Shown: positions 25,526-33,465 of the stretch, in pieces | How the letters are laid out: the number at the start of each line of letters is the position of its first letter | How positions within the stretch are numbered: position 1 is the first letter of the stretch | Assembly (NCBI GenBank): GCA_963749895.1 | Contig: CAVVOG010000003.1 | Location: forward strand, 930,001-994,000 | From: AC-51 sp963749895 | GTDB taxonomy: Bacteria > Actinomycetota > UBA4738 > HRBIN12 | Direction of reading: 5' to 3' | DNA: 64,000 bases | Translations under genes and position numbers: made by a program | Notes under the pieces: generated by a model | Told to the model about the DNA's origin: nothing | Database searches by the model: none | The model's input: the letters and a program-made list of their open reading frames with translations, nothing else

Positions 25526-25569
25526 CTGTTCGCGCAGTCTAGGGGGCGGCCCGGACCCGGGCAACGACC

Positions 25570-26280
25570 TCAGCCCGCGGACACGGCCACGTACCGATCG
25601 CGATCGTCGCCCGTCGGGCCTGCCACGACCTCGGGCTCGAGCCCGGCCGCCAGGAAGGCGGCGCGGTACTCGGCGTCCGTGAACAAGGTCAGGACGTGGG
25701 TCTCCTCCGCCGTCTCGAACCCCTCGAGCGTCCCGATCAGGTACCGCATCTCCAGGATCGTCCGTCGATCGTCGCGACGCGACCGCACGACCCGCGTGGC
25801 GGCCAGGTCCGCCGACGTCTCGGCCAGGGCGTGGACGCCGCCGGGATCGCGCCATCGATCCGGGCGGATCCAGCCGTCGATCACGAGGACGCCGCCCGGA
25901 GCGAGGTGGGCGGCCATCCGCGCGACCGCCCGCTGGAGGTCCGCGACCTCGGCGAGGTAGCCGATCGAGCTGAACAGGCAACTCACCGCGTCGAAGCGCC
26001 GGCCGAGGTCGAACGTCCGCATGTCGCCCAGGGCCAGCGGCACGTCCGGGAGCCGTTCGTGCGCCTCGTCGAGCATCCCCGGCTCGACGTCCACCCCGGC
26101 CACGTCGGGGAACGTCGCCCGCAGGTGGGCGAGGTGCATCCCGGTCCCGCACGCGACGTCGAGCAGCGAATCGGCCGTCGGGTTCCGCTCGAGGATCAGC
26201 GCGGCGATGTCGCGCGCCTCGCCCTCGTAGTCCTTGAACGAGTACAGGAGGTCGTAGACGTGAGCGCTCCGGTCGAACAC
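25570..26280 (-). CDS. class I SAM-dependent methyltransferase
   Basis: A 236-residue methyltransferase with SAM motif I LLDVACGTGMHLAHL, motif II VAGVDVEPGMLDEA, and motif III ALGDMRTFDLGRRFDAV, then LAPGGVLVIDGWIRP. The overall form (N-terminal YDLLYSFKDYEGEA) resembles small-molecule or sugar N-methyltransferases of the TylM1/DesVI type. The acceptor is unknown. It lies between yebC and ruvC on the same strand but with short gaps rather than overlaps. Confidence 0.82.
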   Translation of the reverse strand: MFDRSAHVYDLLYSFKDYEGEARDIAALILERNPTADSLLDVACGTGMHLAHLRATFPDVAGVDVEPGMLDEAHERLPDVPLALGDMRTFDLGRRFDAVSCLFSSIGYLAEVADLQRAVARMAAHLAPGGVLVIDGWIRPDRWRDPGGVHALAETSADLAATRVVRSRRDDRRTILEMRYLIGTLEGFETAEETHVLTLFTDAEYRAAFLAAGLEPEVVAGPTGDDRDRYVAVSAG

Positions 26281-26307
26281 GCCTCGACCCTACCCGTGGG
26301 CCCCTGT

Positions 26308-27060
<753 letters not shown>

Positions 27061-27063
27061 GCG

Positions 27064-27624
27064 TCACACCTTCCTCAGGAGGTAGTCGTGGAGCCCGGTC
27101 TCGCCCACGAGCTCAGGATGGAATGATGCCACGACCACGTTGTCCTGCTCCAGGACCACGGGCCGACCCTCGAACGTTCCGAGCACGTCCACGCCGTCAC
27201 CGACGCGCTCGATCCACGGCGCTCGGATGAACACGCCGCGCACCGGGTGCTCGATCCCGACCACCTCCAGATCCGTCTCGAAGGAGTCGACCTGCCGCCC
27301 GTACGCGTTGCGCCGCACGGTGATGTCCATCAGGGCGAACAGCGGGTCGCCGCCCAGGACCTCGGACGCCAGGACGATCATCCCGGCGCAGGTGCCGAGG
27401 ACCGGCATCCCCTCGGCCGCGCGCGACCGCACCGGCTCGACCAGGTCGTAGGCCTGGGCGAGCTTCGAGATCGTCGTCGATTCGCCCCCCGGGATCGCGA
27501 GGCAGTCGATCTCGGCCAGCTGCTCGGCCGTACGGACCTCGACCGGGGTCGCTCCCGCCTCCGCGAACATCCGGGCGTGCTCCCGGAAGTCGCCCTGCAG
27601 CGCGAGGACGCCCGCCTTCACCAT
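27064..27624 (-). CDS. pdxT: pyridoxal 5'-phosphate synthase glutaminase subunit
   Basis: Class I glutamine amidotransferase that feeds ammonia to PdxS. 186 residues with LALQGDFREH at the N-terminus, IPGGESTTISKL, the nucleophile GTCAGMI, and the catalytic His in ASFHPEL. The start ATG at 27624 lies 19 bp after the pdxS stop. The longer open frame upstream lies inside pdxS and is not coding. Confidence 0.96.
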   Translation of the reverse strand: MVKAGVLALQGDFREHARMFAEAGATPVEVRTAEQLAEIDCLAIPGGESTTISKLAQAYDLVEPVRSRAAEGMPVLGTCAGMIVLASEVLGGDPLFALMDITVRRNAYGRQVDSFETDLEVVGIEHPVRGVFIRAPWIERVGDGVDVLGTFEGRPVVLEQDNVVVASFHPELVGETGLHDYLLRKV

Positions 27625-27643
27625 GGACGCCCCGGACGGCCGG

Positions 27644-28525
27644 CTACCAGCCGCGTTCCTGCATGCGGGTCTCGAGGGTGTCGATCGAGAGCCCGTGCAT
27701 CGGCTCGCCGAGCCCACGGGAGACCTTCGCGAGGACGTCGGGGTCTTGGTAGTGCGTCGTCGCTTCGACGATCGCCCGCGCCATCGTGGCCGGGTCCTCG
27801 GACTTGAAGATGCCCGACCCGACGAACACGCCGTCGACACCGAGCTGCATCATCAGCGCCGCGTCGGCCGGCGTCGAGATCCCCCCCGCGCTGAAGTTCA
27901 CGACGGGCAACGTGCCCAGTTCGGCGACCACGCGCACGAGCTCGACCGGCGCCCCGAGCTCTTTGGCCTTCGTCACGTACTGCTCCGGTCGCAGGGTCGT
28001 GACCTCGGCGATGTCGCTCAGCAGCGTCCGCTGGTGCCGAACGGCCTCGACCACGTTGCCGGTGCCCGGCTCGCCCTTCGTGCGGATCATCGCGGCGCCC
28101 TCGGCGATACGCCTCAGCGCCTCGCCCAGGTTCCGACAGCCGCACACGAACGGGACCGTGAACGCCCACTTGTCGATGTGGAACTCCTCGTCGGCGGGCG
28201 TGAGCACCTCGGACTCGTCGATGTAGTCGACGCCGAGGGACTGGAGGATCTGTGCCTCGACGAAGTGGCCGATCCGGGCCTTCGCCATCACGGGGATCGT
28301 GACGGCGGCCTTGATCTCCTCGATCTTCGTCGGGTCCGCCATGCGAGCGACCCCGCCCTCCTTGCGGATGTCGGCGGGAACGCGCTCGAGCGCCATCACG
28401 GCGCACGCGCCGGCGTCTTCGGCGATCTTCGCCTGCTCGGCCGTGGTGACGTCCATGATCACGCCACCCTTGAGCATCTCGGCCAGGCCGGACTTCACGG
28501 TGAAGGTGCCGGTCTCGCGCTGCAC
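27644..28525 (-). CDS. pdxS: pyridoxal 5'-phosphate synthase subunit PdxS
   Basis: TIM-barrel enzyme that builds PLP from ribose 5-phosphate, glyceraldehyde 3-phosphate and ammonia. 293 residues with VKSGLAEMLKGGVIMDV, AVMALERVPADIRKEGGVARM, and the KARIGHFVEAQIL and GEPGTGNVVEAVRH blocks. GTG start at 28525 with AGGAGG 8 nt upstream, an excellent site. Forms a PLP operon with pdxT. Confidence 0.97.
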   Translation of the reverse strand: MQRETGTFTVKSGLAEMLKGGVIMDVTTAEQAKIAEDAGACAVMALERVPADIRKEGGVARMADPTKIEEIKAAVTIPVMAKARIGHFVEAQILQSLGVDYIDESEVLTPADEEFHIDKWAFTVPFVCGCRNLGEALRRIAEGAAMIRTKGEPGTGNVVEAVRHQRTLLSDIAEVTTLRPEQYVTKAKELGAPVELVRVVAELGTLPVVNFSAGGISTPADAALMMQLGVDGVFVGSGIFKSEDPATMARAIVEATTHYQDPDVLAKVSRGLGEPMHGLSIDTLETRMQERGW

Positions 28526-28617
28526 GGGTATCTCCTCCTGGATGCGGCTTGAACGGCCAGTGTATCCGCCCACCACCGTCACCGGGAGTCCGCGCACAGG
28601 CCGCGTAGGATTCGCGC

Positions 28618-29364
28618 GTGGACGAGCCGACCGACCTGTCGTCGCGGGTCCGTTCCCTGTTGGCGAGCGCCGCGTACGAGGCGAAGACCCTGGTCGCGGC
28701 CCGTCCGGCCATCGCGCTGCCTGCTGAGCGCAGGCGACGTCCCGGTCACGTCGTCGACGACGCGACCGAGATCGTGATCGACAGCTACCCACGCTGCGCG
28801 TCGTCGTTCGCCGTCGCCGCGTTCCGGCTCGCCCAGGAGCCGCGTCCCGTCGCGATCGCGCACCACACGCACATGCCCGCGCAGGTGCTCGAAGGTGCGC
28901 GTCGTGGGCTCCCGACGTTGGTGCTGATCCGCGAACCCGCCCCCACCGTCGTCTCGCACCTCGTCTACCGCCCCAGGCTCGCCCCGATCTCCGCGGTCCG
29001 CGGGTACGTCCGCTTCTACGCACCGCTCGAGCCCGTGTTGAACGCCGTCGTCGTTGCGACCTTCGAGCAGGTCATAGGTGACTACGGCTCGGTGATCGAC
29101 CGGATCAACGAGCGGTTCGCGACGACGTTCGTCCCGTTCCGGCACACCCCGGAGAACCTCGCGCGCATCGAGGGCGAGATCGACGCCGACTACCGTCGGC
29201 GCACGCCCCACGACGAGCTCGAGCGGCGCGTCTCCCGACCCTCCGGGGACCGCCGGGACCTCGCCGACTCGGCCCGCGAGCAGGTCGAGGCGCTCCGTGG
29301 GACCGAGCCGTGGCGACGCGCCGAGACGCTCTACCGCCGGTTCGCCGCCGCCGCCGGCGACTGA
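28618..29364 (+). CDS. sulfotransferase-like protein
   Basis: A 248-residue protein on the strand opposite to its neighbours, starting at GTG with an AGGA about 8 nt upstream. Residues 56–64 (SYPRCASSF) resemble the 5'-phosphosulfate-binding loop of sulfotransferases, and 103–114 (LIREPAPTVVSH) resembles the 3'-phosphate loop with Arg105 and Ser113. Those two loops fix the PAPS cofactor in the family. The rest, with a C-terminal arginine-rich helix, is not diagnostic. The substrate is unknown and the assignment rests on these two motifs only. Confidence 0.55.
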   Translation: MDEPTDLSSRVRSLLASAAYEAKTLVAARPAIALPAERRRRPGHVVDDATEIVIDSYPRCASSFAVAAFRLAQEPRPVAIAHHTHMPAQVLEGARRGLPTLVLIREPAPTVVSHLVYRPRLAPISAVRGYVRFYAPLEPVLNAVVVATFEQVIGDYGSVIDRINERFATTFVPFRHTPENLARIEGEIDADYRRRTPHDELERRVSRPSGDRRDLADSAREQVEALRGTEPWRRAETLYRRFAAAAGD

Positions 29365-29368
29365 GCCG

Positions 29369-30274
29369 CTACATCTCCTCGAGCCGGCGGATCCGGTCGC
29401 CGATCGGCGGATGGGTCTGGAAGAGCTTCTCCATCGGCCCGAGCTTCTCCCCCTGGAACCGCGACGGCGTGCTCAGCCACAGGTGTGCCGTCGCGTTGTT
29501 CGCCGAGTGCATCGCCGTGGGGGTGGCGGCGATCTTCCGCAGGGCGCCGGCGAGGCCCGGCGGATACCGGGTGAGCATCGCGCCCTGCGCGTCGGCCAGG
29601 TACTCGCGGTTGCGCGAGACGCTCGCGCGGATCACCGCCCCGGCGATCGGCGCGATCATCATCATCAGCACCCCGACGACCAGGAACACGAGCGCGAACG
29701 GGCCACCGCCCTGGTCGCTCCCCCGCCTCCCGCGCATGCCTCCCCAGAACCACGCGCGCATCATGAACTCCGCCAGGAGCACGGCGGCGCCGATCACGGT
29801 GGCCACCACCATGCCGACGAGGATGTCGCGGTCCTGGATGTGCGCCATCTCGTGGCCGATCACGCCCTCGAGCTCGACCCGGTTCATCGTGGCCAGCAAC
29901 CCCTCGGTCACCGCGATCGACGAGTGCTCGGGGTCGCGCCCGGTCGCGAAGGCGTTCGGGGCCTGTTCCGGGATCACGTACACGCGCGGCTTGGGGATAC
30001 CCGCGGCGATCGAGAGCCCCTCCACGAGGTTGTGGAGTCGAGGCTGCTCCTGGGGTGTCACCTCCCGGGCGCGCGTGGAGGCGAGGACCAGCTTGTCGCC
30101 CGAGTAGTACGAGGTCAGCGACATCGCGACGGCCACGCCGAGGGCGAAGACCAGCCCCCACGGCCCGAGCCCCCACAGGTAGCCGGCGGCCAGCCCGATC
30201 AGCCCGGCGAACACGATCGCCCCCACGAACAGCAGGGCGGTCCGACGCTTGTTGGAGGCGATCTGCTCGTACAC
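29369..30274 (-). CDS. htpX: M48 family membrane protease HtpX
   Basis: Zinc metalloprotease of the inner membrane that degrades misfolded membrane proteins. 301 residues, GTG start, two N-terminal membrane helices, catalytic HEMAH in GVIGHEMAHIQDRD, and two further hydrophobic segments around 145–190. It follows lemA with a 4-bp gap; the lemA–htpX pair is widespread. Confidence 0.94.
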   Translation of the reverse strand: MYEQIASNKRRTALLFVGAIVFAGLIGLAAGYLWGLGPWGLVFALGVAVAMSLTSYYSGDKLVLASTRAREVTPQEQPRLHNLVEGLSIAAGIPKPRVYVIPEQAPNAFATGRDPEHSSIAVTEGLLATMNRVELEGVIGHEMAHIQDRDILVGMVVATVIGAAVLLAEFMMRAWFWGGMRGRRGSDQGGGPFALVFLVVGVLMMMIAPIAGAVIRASVSRNREYLADAQGAMLTRYPPGLAGALRKIAATPTAMHSANNATAHLWLSTPSRFQGEKLGPMEKLFQTHPPIGDRIRRLEEM

Positions 30275-30278
30275 CGGG

Positions 30279-30842
30279 TCAGGAGCCTCCCAGGTCGACG
30301 TCGACGGGGCCGCGGACGGCGTCCTCGATGTCGAAGAACTCGCGTGGCGCGAACCCGCCCAACCGAGCGACCAGCATCGACGGGAAGCTCTGGATCAACG
30401 TGTTCAGCCGCATCACCTGGTCGTTGTAGAACTGACGCGCGTACGCGATCTTCGACTCGGTGCCGCTCAGCTCCTCCTGGAGGGCCAGGAAGTTCTCGTT
30501 CGCCTTCAGGTCCGGGTAGGCCTCGGCCACCGCGAGGAGCTGGCGGAGACCTCCCGACACGGCGTCTTCGGCCGCCGCCTGACCCGGCACCCCGGTGGCG
30601 CCGATCGCGGCGGCACGAGCCGTGGTCACGCGCTCGAACACCTCGCGCTCGTGGGTCGCGTAGCCACGGACGGTCTCGACGAGGTTCGGGATCAGGTCGT
30701 AGCGACGGCGGAGCTGGACGTCGATCTGCGACCACCCGTTGTCGACCCGGGTCCGCACGGCCACGAGCCGGTTGAACGTCCAGATGCCCCAGCCGAGGGC
30801 CAGGACGAGCGCGCCGACGAGGATCCACAGGCCGAGTTCCAT
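30279..30842 (-). CDS. lemA: LemA family membrane protein
   Basis: 187 residues with an N-terminal membrane helix (about 4–23) then the LemA coiled-coil domain: VAVRTRVDNGWSQIDVQLRRR, DLIPNLVETVRGYA, and YNDQVMRLNTLIQSFPS. Function in bacteria is poorly known; it is very often next to htpX. ATG at 30842. Confidence 0.94.
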   Translation of the reverse strand: MELGLWILVGALVLALGWGIWTFNRLVAVRTRVDNGWSQIDVQLRRRYDLIPNLVETVRGYATHEREVFERVTTARAAAIGATGVPGQAAAEDAVSGGLRQLLAVAEAYPDLKANENFLALQEELSGTESKIAYARQFYNDQVMRLNTLIQSFPSMLVARLGGFAPREFFDIEDAVRGPVDVDLGGS

Positions 30843-30849
30843 GCGGGGC

Positions 30850-31959
30850 CTATCGTATCGGCGGTGCCGGGGTGCCGGTCGCCCGCCCGTAGAGCTCCTC
30901 GATCCTGCCGGTGACGACCTCCCAGTCGAACGCCGCGGCGCGCTCGCGCCCAGCCTCGCTGAGGCGCCCGGCCACGTCGGCGTCATCGAGGACCCGGGCC
31001 GTGGCGGCGGCGAGCGCCGCCGGATCTCGTGGAGGCACGAGGAGGCCGTCGACGCCGGCTCGCACGACCTCGTCGTAGCCAGGGATGTCGCTGGCCACCA
31101 CCGGCAGTCCCGCCGCCATCGCTTCGACGAGCACGATCCCGAACGATTCGCCGCCGGTCGCAGGTCCGAGGTAGACGTCACAGGCGGCATGGACCGACGG
31201 CAGCTCCACGTTCGGGACGGCTCCGAGCATCGTCACGCGTGTGCGGACCTCGGCCGGCAGGGCGTCGGGAGCATCTCGGTGCGGTCCGTCACCGGCCACG
31301 ACGAGCCGCAGGTCCGGCCGTTCGCGGGCCATGATGCCGAACGCCTCGACCGCGACCCGGATCCCCTTGCGTTCGTCGAGCCGTCCGACGAACAGGAGCT
31401 TCCGGCCGGGCCCCAGATCGCGCGGGACGGCGCTCGCGAACCTGGCGACGTCGAGCCCGTTGGGGACGATCTCGTACTCACCGCCGATCCTGGCCCGCTC
31501 GAACGCGGCGGCACGCTCCGACACGGCGATCCGGACCGCCAGACGCCGCATCACCCGGCGCAGGACGGGCGCGGCCAGGTCGTAGAGGCGCGCGCGCGTC
31601 GCCCCCGAATGGAACGTGCCCACCACGGGCGCGCGCGCCTCGAGCAGGGCCCACAGCGAGGTCGACGGGGCCGTCGGCTGGTGGGCGTGGACGACGTCGG
31701 GCCCGAACCGAGCGAGCGCCTCGCGGACGCGCCGCCGTGACCACGGACGTGGGTCGATCGGCGCGTTCGAGGCGTTGTACGGGACGTCCAGCGGCGTGCC
31801 GACCGGGATCACCCACGGTTGCGCGGGCTCCCGGCGGACCGGGGCGAGGACGACGACCGCGTGTCCGCGGGCCAGCAGCCGTTCGGCCAACTCGCGGACG
31901 TGCACCTGGACACCACCGGGGTCGTCCCACGCGTAGGGGCACACGAGGGCCACGCGCAC
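30850..31959 (-). CDS. pimA: GT4 glycosyltransferase, probable phosphatidylinositol alpha-mannosyltransferase PimA
   Basis: 369-residue GT-B enzyme, GTG start. It has DDPGGVQVHVREL at the N-terminus (the donor/acceptor glycine loop), VVHAHQPTAPSTSLWAL, LLFVGRLDERKG, and the C-terminal ESFGIVLVEAMAAGLPVV (E-x7-E nucleotide-sugar site). PimA transfers the first mannose to phosphatidylinositol on the cytosolic membrane face. The assignment is strengthened by the neighbouring acyltransferase and PgsA homologue, the same order as in Mycobacterium (pgsA1–acyltransferase–pimA). Confidence 0.85.
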   Translation of the reverse strand: MRVALVCPYAWDDPGGVQVHVRELAERLLARGHAVVVLAPVRREPAQPWVIPVGTPLDVPYNASNAPIDPRPWSRRRVREALARFGPDVVHAHQPTAPSTSLWALLEARAPVVGTFHSGATRARLYDLAAPVLRRVMRRLAVRIAVSERAAAFERARIGGEYEIVPNGLDVARFASAVPRDLGPGRKLLFVGRLDERKGIRVAVEAFGIMARERPDLRLVVAGDGPHRDAPDALPAEVRTRVTMLGAVPNVELPSVHAACDVYLGPATGGESFGIVLVEAMAAGLPVVASDIPGYDEVVRAGVDGLLVPPRDPAALAAATARVLDDADVAGRLSEAGRERAAAFDWEVVTGRIEELYGRATGTPAPPIR

Positions 31960-31963
31960 GTGC

Positions 31964-32857
31964 TCAGGTCCCCCAGGGCTGGAAGGCGTGCCACTGGGCA
32001 GGCGCCGCCGAGATCGATCGTTCGAACCAGCGGGCCACGATCCGCGTCAGAGCTTCGGCGTCGGCACGGCGGTCCCCGGTGGGCTCGTAGGCGATCGGCG
32101 GATGGACGATCACGCGCCATCCGTTGGGCGTGTCGAACATCGAGACCGGCAGGAGCGGAGCGCCGGTGGTGAGCGACAGCAGCGCCGGTCCAGCCGGCAG
32201 CCGCCGCAGCTCCCCGAACATCTCGACCTCGATCCCGCGCCCCGTGAGGTCGCGGTCGGCCACGAGGGCCACGATCATCCCCTCGCCGAGCGCCTCCGCG
32301 AGCCGACGACCGGTTCCCGAGGCCCCGAGACCGACGATCCGCATCCCGAGCGCCGCACGATGTTCCACGAAGAGCCGGAACAGCGCCTCGGGTCGGAGCT
32401 GCTCGGCCACCGAGGCGACCGGGATCCCTCGCGCCTTCATCATCCGGCCGGTCGCGTCCCAGTTGCCCATGTGCGGCAACACCGCGATCGCCCCGGTGCC
32501 CGAATCGACGCCGGCGCGGAGGTACTCCTCTCCCTCCAGCACGAAGACGTGCTCGATCCGCTCGTCCGACCAGTCGACGACGTCGAAGGCGTCGAACCAG
32601 TACCGCGCGTACGTGCGGAAGGCGTCGCGGGTCGTCGCCACGACGAGCGGGTCGTCCGCTTCGCGTCCGAGCACCCGGGCCATGTTCCCGGCGACCCGGG
32701 ACCGGGCCCCGGGGAGCAGATGGAACGCGGCGGTCCCAGCCCAGGTGAAGAGCATCCGCCCGGTGTGGGTCGGCAAGACCCGGCCGAGCCACGCCAGGGT
32801 CACGAAGGCCCGATAGGCGACCTGCTCACGGCGGGTGGGCTGCGCCTCGTCGCTCAC
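31964..32857 (-). CDS. lysophospholipid-type acyltransferase, probable phosphatidylinositol mannoside acyltransferase
   Basis: 297 residues of the HtrB/LPLAT family, with the catalytic HMGNWD (His129, Asp134; HX4D), then DRDLTGRGIEVEMFGE and LPAGPALLSLTTGAPLLPV. In mycobacteria the homologue (Rv2611c) acylates PIM1/PIM2. GTG at 32857 overlaps the stop of the PgsA-like gene (GTGA), and pimA follows 4 bp after its end, so the three genes are a translation-coupled PIM block. Confidence 0.87.
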   Translation of the reverse strand: MSDEAQPTRREQVAYRAFVTLAWLGRVLPTHTGRMLFTWAGTAAFHLLPGARSRVAGNMARVLGREADDPLVVATTRDAFRTYARYWFDAFDVVDWSDERIEHVFVLEGEEYLRAGVDSGTGAIAVLPHMGNWDATGRMMKARGIPVASVAEQLRPEALFRLFVEHRAALGMRIVGLGASGTGRRLAEALGEGMIVALVADRDLTGRGIEVEMFGELRRLPAGPALLSLTTGAPLLPVSMFDTPNGWRVIVHPPIAYEPTGDRRADAEALTRIVARWFERSISAAPAQWHAFQPWGT

Positions 32858-33384
32858 GCCCGGTCCTCGCGGGCGACCTGCCCGGTGCGCACGACCGCCG
32901 CCAGCACGCTGAGGGCCGCGGCGGTCCAGACGCCGGCAGCCAGCCAGCTCCCCGCGATCCCGGCCACGATCACCGCGTAGCGGACCCCACGCGTCACGTG
33001 GCTCTCTTCGACCGAGTACCCGAGGGCGGCGCCGCGCGCCCGCACGTACGACGACAGGAAGCTCGCGCACAGCGCGACGAGGGCACCGATCGCTACGGCC
33101 GGATCGTCCGCGTAGCTGACCCAGATCACCGAGCCCAGCACGAACGCATCCCAGATCCGGTCGAGCAGCTCGGTGAGCATCCGGTCCACCGGGCCGCCCT
33201 CACCGTGGTTCGCGCGGTGGCCGCCGACGAGCAGAAGGACGGCTCCCACTCCCGCACAGATCCCGCCGTCGACGACCCGGTCCTCCACGATGAGCCATGC
33301 GGCGACGACGGCGAGCCCGGCGCCGATGAGCAAGGCGGTTCGGGTGAGCGCGGTGCCCGGAGGCTGACGTTGGAAGCGGACCAT
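32854..33384 (-). CDS. PgsA-like CDP-alcohol phosphatidyltransferase homologue with degenerate active site
   Basis: 176 residues with four to five membrane segments. Position (upstream of the PIM acyltransferase and pimA) and a late match (FLSSYVRARGAALG, like VISYIKARAEASG of mycobacterial PgsA1) identify it as a homologue of phosphatidylinositol phosphate synthase. The family catalytic motif D-x2-DG-x2-AR-x8-G-x3-D-x3-D is largely lost: aligned positions read Leu50, Val53, Gly54, Arg57–Ala58, Asp67, Thr71, and only Asp75 keeps the acid. It is also shorter at the N-terminus. It may be inactive, regulatory or changed in reaction. ATG at 33384; a TTG 24 nt upstream is possible. Confidence 0.75.
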   Translation of the reverse strand: MVRFQRQPPGTALTRTALLIGAGLAVVAAWLIVEDRVVDGGICAGVGAVLLLVGGHRANHGEGGPVDRMLTELLDRIWDAFVLGSVIWVSYADDPAVAIGALVALCASFLSSYVRARGAALGYSVEESHVTRGVRYAVIVAGIAGSWLAAGVWTAAALSVLAAVVRTGQVAREDRA

Positions 33385-33465
33385 GGAGCGACCGCGCGAG
33401 CGTAGCAACTCGGTAGGATGCCGGGACCTGAACCGACCTCTCCTACCCGTGAAGGAGCACGCGCG

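Noticed and set aside
33418..33465. N-terminal extension of the EF-G-like protein from ATG 33418
   Set aside because: No ribosome-binding site at proper distance and the extension is not like the family; TTG 33466 has AAGGAG 8 nt upstream.
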